Part shown: positions 57,400-64,000 of the stretch, one piece after another | How positions within the stretch are numbered: position 1 is the first letter of the stretch | Layout: the number at the start of each line of letters is the position of its first letter | Assembly: GCA_014529385.2 (NCBI GenBank) | Contig: CM043971.1 | Coordinates: 90,320,840 to 90,384,839, forward strand | Length of the DNA: 64,000 nucleotides | Reading direction: 5' to 3' | Origin: Adiantum capillus-veneris | Taxonomy: Eukaryota; Streptophyta; Polypodiopsida; Polypodiales; Pteridaceae | The notes under the pieces: model-generated | Told to the model about the DNA's origin: nothing | The model's input: the letters and a program-made list of their open reading frames with translations, nothing else | Database searches by the model: none | Made by a program: the position numbers and the translations under genes

Positions 57400-58820
57400 T
57401 TTAGCATATGATTGACCTTGTGCACATTTTCCATGTAATGACTCCAAAAGTTCACTTTGTATTTCCATGATAGAAAGTGAATTAACCGAAGACATTTGGC
57501 TTAGTGCATCTGCTACTAATTATATCGCCCCTTGCAATATCGTAGCTTCAATCATAATCTTGAAGGATCTTTGTCCAGCTATCGTTGTTGCAACCCTTCA
57601 AGTCCATTTGAGTAGTGAACCATTTTATACTCTCACGGTCAAAAACTACTTCAAACTTGGCATCATATAAATAGTGTTGCCACTTTCATAAAGCGTGAAC
57701 TATCGCATTGAGGTCCCTCTCCTAGACAAAATTATTTTGTTGAGCTCTATTCAACTTTTTATTTTCAAAGGATATAGGTATTCCCTCTTGGAGAAGTACC
57801 ACACCAACTGCTTTATCACTAGAATCAGTCTCTATCACAAACGGCTTAAGTGGGTCAAAGATTGCTAGGATGGGTGCAATGGCTACAACAACCTTGAGCT
57901 GTTCAAAATTGCGCTGTTAGGCTTCTTCCCAAATTACCTTTTTCTTTAAGTTGATGCGTCATAGGAACATTGATTTTGGCATAATCACAGATATATTGTC
58001 GATAAAATCCAACCATGCCTAAGAAGATTTGAAGCTCCTCAATCGTGTTGTGATGTGGCCATCGAAGAATGGTAGTGATATTGTCAGTGTTCATCTTGAT
58101 TCTAGAGAATAAGAGATCACATGATTGAGGTAATGCATCTTTGTTTTTAAGAATTCACACTTGCTTGGCTTAGCATGCAGGGCGCGAGTTCGTAGCTGTT
58201 TGAACACTAATTGTAAGTGTTCTATGTGTTTATCTTTGGACTTGTTGTAAATGAGAATGTCATCAAGGAAAACCACATCAAATTTTCCAAGATCAGGACA
58301 CAAGAAACTATCCATGAGTATCATAAATGTTCTAGGAGCATTGGTTAAACCAAAAGGCATAACCAAAAATTCAAAATGTCAAATCCCTATACTAAAGGAA
58401 ACTTTAGAGATATCTTTCAAAAGGACACGCACCTGGTGGTATCCTGAATGAACATCTATCTTTGTACAGTATCTTGTCCCATGGATTTGATCAAACAACT
58501 CATACACTCTAGGTAGAGGATACTTGTTCTTGATGGTTATGGTGTCTAATCGCAATAATCTACACACATGCACATAGTACCATCTTCCTTTTTACCAATA
58601 GAATTGGCGATGCCCATAGCAAAGTGCTAGGTCTAATGAAACCACGGGCAAGGTAGTTAGTTAATTGATGCTCAACATCCTTGGCCTCACTAACACTCAT
58701 ACGATAAGATGGTTTACTCATCAATTTAGTGCTCGGTAGGACATCTATGCCATGCTGCACATCACGTGTAGGTGGTAAATTTGATGGTAAATCACTTGAG
58801 AAAACACCGCTATACTCCAT
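57400..58820 (-). pseudogene. reverse transcriptase and RNase H, chromodomain gypsy element
   Basis: On the minus strand: SKPSYRMSVSEAKDVEHQL, LARGFIRPSTLLWASPILLV, IKNKYPLPRVYELFDQIHG, VMPFGLTNAPRTFMILMDSF and VVFLDDILIYNKSKDKHIEH (active-site box FLDD intact near 58275). RNase H follows with pieces in several frames (FVIETDSSDKAVGVVLLQEG near 57845-57780, then NEKWQHYLY-like and ADALS-type remnants). Frameshifts occur near 58090, 58370 and 58565. Confidence 0.85.
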
Positions 58821-58863
58821 GAGTAAGTGAGTCAGCTTTTTCCATGCAAAAGGAGAAAGTAAA

Positions 58864-59740
58864 CTAGAGGTATTCTGAGATGGAGAATTTTGTAATGAGT
58901 AAGTGATTCAGCTTTTTCCATGCAAAAGGAGAAAGTAAACTAGAGGTATTCTGAGATGGAGAATTTTGTAATTCCTTTAATGTTTGTTTTACAACAGATG
59001 CACATTGCTCAATAGAATTATTGAGAGCAGTTTGCTCTTTAGAATTGTTAGCATTTTTCTTTTCATTAGAATTTATTGCACTTTTTATACCATAACTAGA
59101 ATCCACAGCACTTTGATCTTGAGAATTCACAAGAGTCTGTAAAATGGAAAGCTTGGTTGTACTAATAAGAGGTGTAGATGGTATATTGTTTTCACCAAGC
59201 AAAATCACATGTTTACCATTGGCCATAAAGGATAAGGATTTCAGTTCATAACTAGTGTGCAATGTGTTTCCTAAACCATGCAGCCACTCCCATCCTAAAA
59301 CTACATCAGCACGGTCCATGTTCATAGCTTGAAAGTCAAGGGTCATCATATGATCTTGAACAATAAGCTCAACCCCTTGAACTACCATGTCCCATACTTC
59401 TTGAACATTTCCAGACATTTGTTCTACCACACACTTGTGGGACAAGGAGTCTATGTAAGCTTCAATTTCTTGACTAGCTTATAGTTCAAGAAGTTATGAT
59501 TTGCACCATCATCCACTAAAATACGAACATGTTGTCCATTAATAGTGTCATGCATGTGAATCAACTCATGGGGACCAAAGGTGGGTTGCCACACTGAAGC
59601 AGGCACACAACACTTGTGCTTGTCTTCCATATGAAGAACCTCTATAACACAATATTTAGGAGATGAATCTAATGTGAGGTGTTGCACCGTGTGCATGGCC
59701 TTTTTATTTGCCTTGAAAAAGAGGAAAATCCTTCTTGTTA
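58864..59740 (-). pseudogene. protease region, chromodomain gypsy element
   Basis: HVRILVDDGANHNFLNYKLV (about 59530-59470) is the retropepsin active site with D-D-G in place of D-S/T-G. The second half, ADVVLGWEWLHGLGNTLHT, lies near 59310-59255. A TAA separates the two parts near 59450. A direct duplication of about 80 bp sits at 58824-58905 / 58896-58977, repeating GATTCAGCTTTTTCCATGCA. Confidence 0.8.
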
Positions 59741-59925
59741 TGTTGGTCTAAAAGACAATCTGACACACAAATTTTGTTTCTTTGCACGCTCAAAATAAGC
59801 AATGGTGCTGAGAGACCCACGTGTAGTATCTTGTGATTGCTTAGGCTTCTTAGCCTCTAGTGGGCGTGAAGAGGTAGATTGTCTCTTGTTTCTCTTGGAA
59901 CGCGTGGGAGATCTACGCCATTGGC

Positions 59926-60447
59926 TACATTGGTCATAGGATTCAAAGGATAGAGTGATCCATTTGTCCATAAATCTATGTGTTTTGCTTCCTCTATTCT
60001 GAGTCTTTCTTTCTTGCTGTGTGTCTCTATTTTGTTTGTTTTACTTTGCTTGCATAAGGGCTCATATTCAAGATACAAATCAAGGTGTAGATGATATTTA
60101 TGTCATTTAGTGAGGAGGATTGAGGGGGTGGATGAAGAAGCCATGAATACATAGCTCAAGAAAATCAAGAGACAAACGAGGAGAACACCATTAGCCCCTA
60201 TTGCATACATTGTATGGAGAAGAACTTCCCTCCTATATAACGAGGTGCATTCAATATAACTAAAAATGGACATTCCATCAATCATTACGTCCGTTATGAC
60301 TCTGGCAAAAGAATTTACTTTGAAGTAAGCTTTTTGAATAGTTGATGAGGAAACCTTTTCTTTTACCACACCAGTTTTCTAGAGAGAGAAGGCCAAAAAT
60401 TGTATTTTCTAGAAGGCCCACCAAATGACCTCTAGAATTCCCTAATG
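59926..60447 (-). pseudogene. copy III: truncated gene A fragment with its terminus
   Basis: From the terminus CATTAGGGAATTCTAGAGGT (starting at 60447, minus strand) it runs to ATG 60144 and MASSSTPSILLTK, a TGA, then KYHLHLDLYLEYEPLCKQSK and AKHIDLWTNGSLYPLNPMTN, ending near 59926. This matches the first coding exon of copy II residue for residue at its start (MAHSSN...KYHLHIDLDNEYQPL). The TGA stands where copy II has CGA, one C-to-T change. The rest of the gene is missing, cut by the gypsy element. Confidence 0.8.
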
Positions 60448-60579
60448 ACTCCTCCAAATGGGTGGGTACTGTGGATGTTTGTTTGCTGCACTATAAACAA
60501 CGACCAATCGAGGTACTAGGTCACCTTACTCCTATCACAAAGACCTTACTCCTATCACAAAAGACCAATCTTCATGTTG
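60448..60579. other. spacer between two head-to-head element termini
   Basis: 132 bases between inverted CATTAGG termini of copies III and II. It contains a direct repeat of CCTTACTCCTATCACAAAGA (near 60525 and 60545). It may be the original flanking DNA. Confidence 0.6.
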
Positions 60580-60872
60580 CATTAGGAAATTTCGGAGGTC
60601 ATTTGGAGGGCCTTCTAAGAAAATGTATTTTTTGCACTCTCTCTCTAGAAAAAATGGCAAATAAAAGAGCTGGGTCTTTCATAGTAAAACTTCAAAAAGT
60701 GCACTTTAAGTAGATTCCTTACTCTTCTGAACATTCGTTCGTAGTGATTGAGGGATAATCCTCTTTTCAGTTGCATTGAATGAACCTCGTCAATATGGAG
60801 GGAATGAGGCTAACATGGAGGGACGAATCCGCAGCCGCTATTCACTTTCCATTAAACCTGCACATTTGGCTA

Positions 60873-63536
60873 ATGGCGCACTCCTCAAATGGCACAAATG
60901 TTACCCAAAAACGAGCCAAATATCACCTTCACATTGATTTGGACAATGAGTACCAACCATTGATTAAGCGCAGTAAAACAAACACACATATACCTCCCGC
61001 TTCCATAGACACGCTCAGAGCTCAAGGAGCTAAACACATAGATATCTGGACGAGAGGGTCTCTCTACCCTAAGAATCCAATAACTAATGCGTCTCCACCG
61101 TTTGTCAATCCTACAAGCTTATTGACCTTTGCTGGTGATGGAGAAAAGGGCCTTCTAGGTTATTGTAAATCACTTACAAGAGAAGCTGAAACTTACAAGA
61201 GCATTCTCCAAGCTCAACAATGTGAGATTGTTCGCCTTTCACATTTACATTCTACAGATCAGGTTACCATTTTGCAACATAAAACAGAGGTACAAGAACT
61301 GAAAGGAAAGGTGCGAAGTTGTCAAATGAAGGACACCATCTTGGGTGGTCATATCCGAAAGAAGAAATTGCGCAATCTTGAAACATTGCAGGTTGCATCA
61401 GGAGGTCTCAAGAAAAGAATCCGAGCATTAAGGTGATGCTTCTTGGTTGGCTACATTGTCTTAGTTAAGTAATCTTTTTGTTTTTTCTTGTTATGCATTG
61501 TTTTCATGTGCCTAAATAGTGTTAGTGAAGCAAATTTTCTATTATTTACTTATGCATTGTCTTCATGTAGAGATTCAATCTATCCTGACAAGGAAAACAT
61601 TGACCCCAAAGCCAATATAGGAAAGAGATTGAAGCCACTTATAAGTAGAAGCCTGGCAGCAGATATAGTACATGACAAGAAGTTTAAGGTTCTACAAAGA
61701 AATGTAGTGGAACGCTTTATTTCAGAGAACTCAGTGCCTGCAAAAGAGATACAAGGCACACTTGATTCACTTGGTGTAAGCAAAAGAGGATATTCGGCTA
61801 TCCAAAAGTCTGTCTCATCCATCTTTGTTAGGAAGGGTATAAAATCCAAACTTCTACCATCAGCCTCAAGTGTTTGGAAAGAGAGGCTTCAGCTTAACGA
61901 GGCACAGGGAGACTACCTTGGACAGCCCTTTCATATTAAAGCAACTTACAGTGGCCATGGAGCGAACATGGCATATGATGAGTTCAACAATATTTTTATG
62001 GACCTGCGGATACTACAGAAGAGAATGGTGGAGTTTTACAACATCACATTTGAAGAGTCACGTGGGCTATTACATTTTGTGTTAAAACTGGATGAGTGTG
62101 AGCTTGTTAAAGAGAAGAAGCTAGAGCGTGTTACTATTACTTTAATGAATAGAGCCCTCTCAAAGTGTCCCAGTGATGATCCTTTATATTTTAGTGTTCA
62201 ATCAGAATCTAACATATGGTGGCTTGGTGCGTTAGAGGTAAGCGATATTCTCAAGTAAGCTCAAATGTTCAGATCTACTTAAGTCTCATTTATTTTGTGT
62301 TGCAGGTAAAGAAAGAAGATCATGAGATTCTATATTGGGTGTTCCATCGAACTAATATTCCGGAGGTGATTGATCGACAGACTAACCAGGGAGAGGTACT
62401 ACGTCTAGATGGAAGGGGAGACTTTCAAGTTCAGTGGCATCTTGCAGGTGACCTTAAAACATTAAAGTGCATGTATAATTGTGGAATGGGTGCAATGGCA
62501 AAGTCACCGTGTTTGTTCTGCATGGAGCCTGCAAAGGTCATGGACCCAAAGTGGTGGAGAAAAGCTCCAACACGTCACATTGAGGATCCTGCTTTTCGAC
62601 CAGTTTTGAAAATACCACTTGTGAATGTCCACATTTGTACAATGCATGCCCTTTGTAGAACTGTGGAGAAATTGGTCTACTTATACATCGGGTTTGCTTG
62701 GAAGATTAAGAACTCCGCAGAACGACAAGTAGCCCTGCAGTGCTTAGAAATGGTACTGTCGGATATGGGGCTTCATGGTGGCAATGTGAAAATCCAGCGG
62801 GATGAAAAGAGATCAACTGCTGAGAAGGATGTCCCATGCAAACCATCCATCGGTGGGGTGAAGGCACGGAGGTTTTTATCTAAGCCCCAAGGTACAAGAG
62901 ATCCAAAGCTAACAAAACATGGAAAAATATATAACACATCTTATGTTAGCAAGGTAGAGTATCAGAGCTGGAAAAAGCTACATATTGCAGTCAAAGACCA
63001 CGAACCAACTACTCGTAACGCGAAGGCTGAGGTTTGGCGATCAATAGACATCCTATTTTTGATGTGCGACAAAGATGACTGGTCACAAGGTGATATGAAC
63101 AAGTTCAAGGAAAATCTCAACCTTCTGAAAAAATCATTCAAGACAGCATGGACAGACACCCAGATTACTCACTACATGGTATTATAATGTATTCTTTCTC
63201 TCTTATGTGCAAATATGTGACTGTAAAACATTCTAACTAATCTGTTTTCATATCCAGCACATCATCTTCAATCATTTGCCATATTTTATACAGAAGTATG
63301 GGAACCTGACAATATGGAATACCCAAGGGATGGAAAAGTCTCATTACATGGCGAGAAATGCTTATTTCAGGCACACACGACATGGTGGCTCTCGAATCAA
63401 AGCTAACAGTTTGAGAGAACTATTTGAATGGTTCTATCGTAGAATCATTCATCGAATGCAAGCAAAAGAAGTCTTGGAAAATTCAGCAACAGCACAAGCC
63501 ATCAGACATTTACAACAACAAAAAGCTAAAAGATAA
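60873..63536 (+). CDS. gene A, copy II: intact 792-aa protein with possible D-D-E triad
   Basis: Exons 60873-61432, 61571-62237, 62306-63178 and 63258-63536 all have GT/AG introns and join to one frame without stops. The ATG at 60873 is chosen because copy III aligns from the same Met. Residues 1-187 include a coiled coil (EAETYKSILQAQQCEIVRL). Residues 190-300 are HTH-like (SLGVSKRGYSAIQKSVSS). The rest has Asp361 (VLKLDECELV), Asp458 (WHLAGDLKTLK), SPCLFCMEP, NVHICTMHALCRTVEKLVYL and Glu726 (TQGMEKSHYMAR). Asp361, Asp458 and the Glu are kept in copy I. I know of similar uncharacterised proteins in animals with a GDxK...C..C core, but cannot confirm a family. A transposase of the RNase H fold is the best guess. 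Confidence 0.75.
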
Positions 63537-63692
63537 ATGGCATACAACAACTCCGGAGCTCGTGAAAGTCAACGAAGGTGGAGAGAGACAATGGTGTATG
63601 TGAATCACAAGTGGAGAAAGATACTCTGAGTGGATGACATTGTACAAAATTTATGTAATACATGATCTTATACAATTGCTACTTGAAGTGTA

Positions 63693-64000
63693 TCAAGATT
63701 TTGTAGGTTCAATTTTGTTTTTTGGCACGTCACCCTTGTAACGAATCATGAGATGTTTGCCATACTCTAAAAGTTCATCTGGGTTTTGTCTACCAAGAGC
63801 TAGTGCCATTGCTGTGTAGGTGTAGTAATACGCTGCCCGACCACCTGTATAGCCTGGGCAGTAACCAAAACAATCTCTAGCAAACACTTTGTCCACAAGA
63901 ATGACTTTATCTGCACTTTTGGGCAGCACCGGTCCACCCAAGAAGCGTGATAGTGTCTTGAATGTGTAAGTTGCTATTGAACCCTCTTGTGACATGGAAT
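63693..64000 (-). CDS. gene B, copy II: C-terminal part, runs off window
   Basis: The minus-strand frame is open from the window edge to TAG 63693. It contains FLGGPVLPKSADKVILVDKV and CFGYCPGYTGGRAAYYYTYT, then NPDELLEYGKHLMIRYKGDV. It aligns with gene B of copy I (GGKPLPLNTKKLILIEKQF; KPESLDPYNKLL). Its 3' end faces gene A, 157 bases away, repeating the convergent layout of copy I. The Tyr/Gly-rich middle suggests a compact globular fold. No known domain is recognised, and the start is outside the window. Confidence 0.6.
   Translation of the reverse strand, partial: SMSQEGSIATYTFKTLSRFLGGPVLPKSADKVILVDKVFARDCFGYCPGYTGGRAAYYYTYTAMALALGRQNPDELLEYGKHLMIRYKGDVPKNKIEPTKS

Larger units (their letters stand above)
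49285..59925 (-). mobile_element. decayed chromodomain Ty3/gypsy element, 5' truncated
   Basis: Minus-strand order from right to left is gag remnant (about 59900-59740), protease, reverse transcriptase, RNase H, a 4.7-kb insertion, integrase and chromodomain, then a putative LTR. No 5' LTR is found; the gag remnant abuts a fragment of gene A at about 59926. Every domain is broken, so this is older than the copia and CACTA insertions. Confidence 0.75.
60580..64000. mobile_element. candidate new DNA transposon, copy II, right end outside window
   Basis: It begins CATTAGGAAATTTCGGAGGT and continues through CATTTGGAGGGCCTTCTAAGAA, sharing the CATTAGG start and GGGCCTT block, at the same spacing within a base, with the other copies and the MITE. 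Inside are gene A (plus strand, open) and the 3' part of gene B (minus strand). The element leaves the window at 64000, so its right terminus and any genes C and D cannot be checked. Confidence 0.6.

Noticed and set aside
60873-63536. Gene A as a RAG1/Transib-type transposase
   Set aside because: The termini do not start with the CAC-type heptamer of that group and the blocks around the acidic residues did not match what I know of RAG1. Left as unassigned.
1-64000. tRNA, rRNA or an intact ordinary host gene
   Set aside because: None was recognised on either strand; the only gene open across all its exons is gene A of copy II.

Overview
The window looks like a repeat-rich intergenic stretch of a large plant genome. 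The evidence is the mix of plant-type mobile elements: Ty3/gypsy elements (one Tat-like with a second RNase H, one with a chromodomain), a Ty1/copia element with an initiator-tRNA-Met primer site, a CACTA element with TNP2, DUF4218 and DUF4216 regions, short introns, and very long (CT)n tracts. I see no intact ordinary host gene, no rRNA, tRNA or CRISPR. Nearly all coding sequence belongs to mobile elements, most of it broken by stops and frameshifts.

Layout. 1-10158: a Ty3/gypsy element (RE1) whose left end is outside the window. It has two retropepsin-like domains and two integrase zinc-binding modules, and a 1.34-kb inverted-repeat element splits its integrase. 10159 to about 16380: the right part of a second LTR element (RE2), with a palindrome-rich leader, a reading frame of more than 1100 codons encoding a coiled-coil protein with no recognisable pol domain, and a 3' LTR. 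A 687-bp solo LTR sits in that frame. 16381-18212: mostly featureless, with a broken histone H3/CENH3-like sequence on the minus strand.

18213-49209 is, in my reading, one DNA transposon of an undescribed type (copy I). It is bounded by inverted termini beginning CATTAGG and is about 7.9 kb once its nested insertions are removed. It carries gene C (+, unknown), gene D (-, Ulp1-like protease), gene B (+, unknown) and gene A (-, large protein with a possible DDE triad). Genes B and A converge tail to tail. Nested inside are a 14.9-kb Tat-like retrotransposon (22837-37769), which itself contains a copia element (29049-34027) and a CATTAGG-type MITE (31315-31774), and an 8.16-kb CACTA element (39203-47361) that interrupts gene A exactly within a codon-preserving 3-bp target duplication.

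49210-59925 holds a decayed minus-strand chromodomain gypsy element with its own 4.7-kb insertion. 59926-60447 is a truncated third copy of the CATTAGG element. 60580 to the right edge is copy II, in which gene A is open across four exons (792 codons) and gene B again converges on it from the right and leaves the window. The repeated A/B pair, the shared termini and the matching MITE together make the candidate new system. Its assignment as a transposon is inference; the paralogy, splice sites and termini can be read directly.
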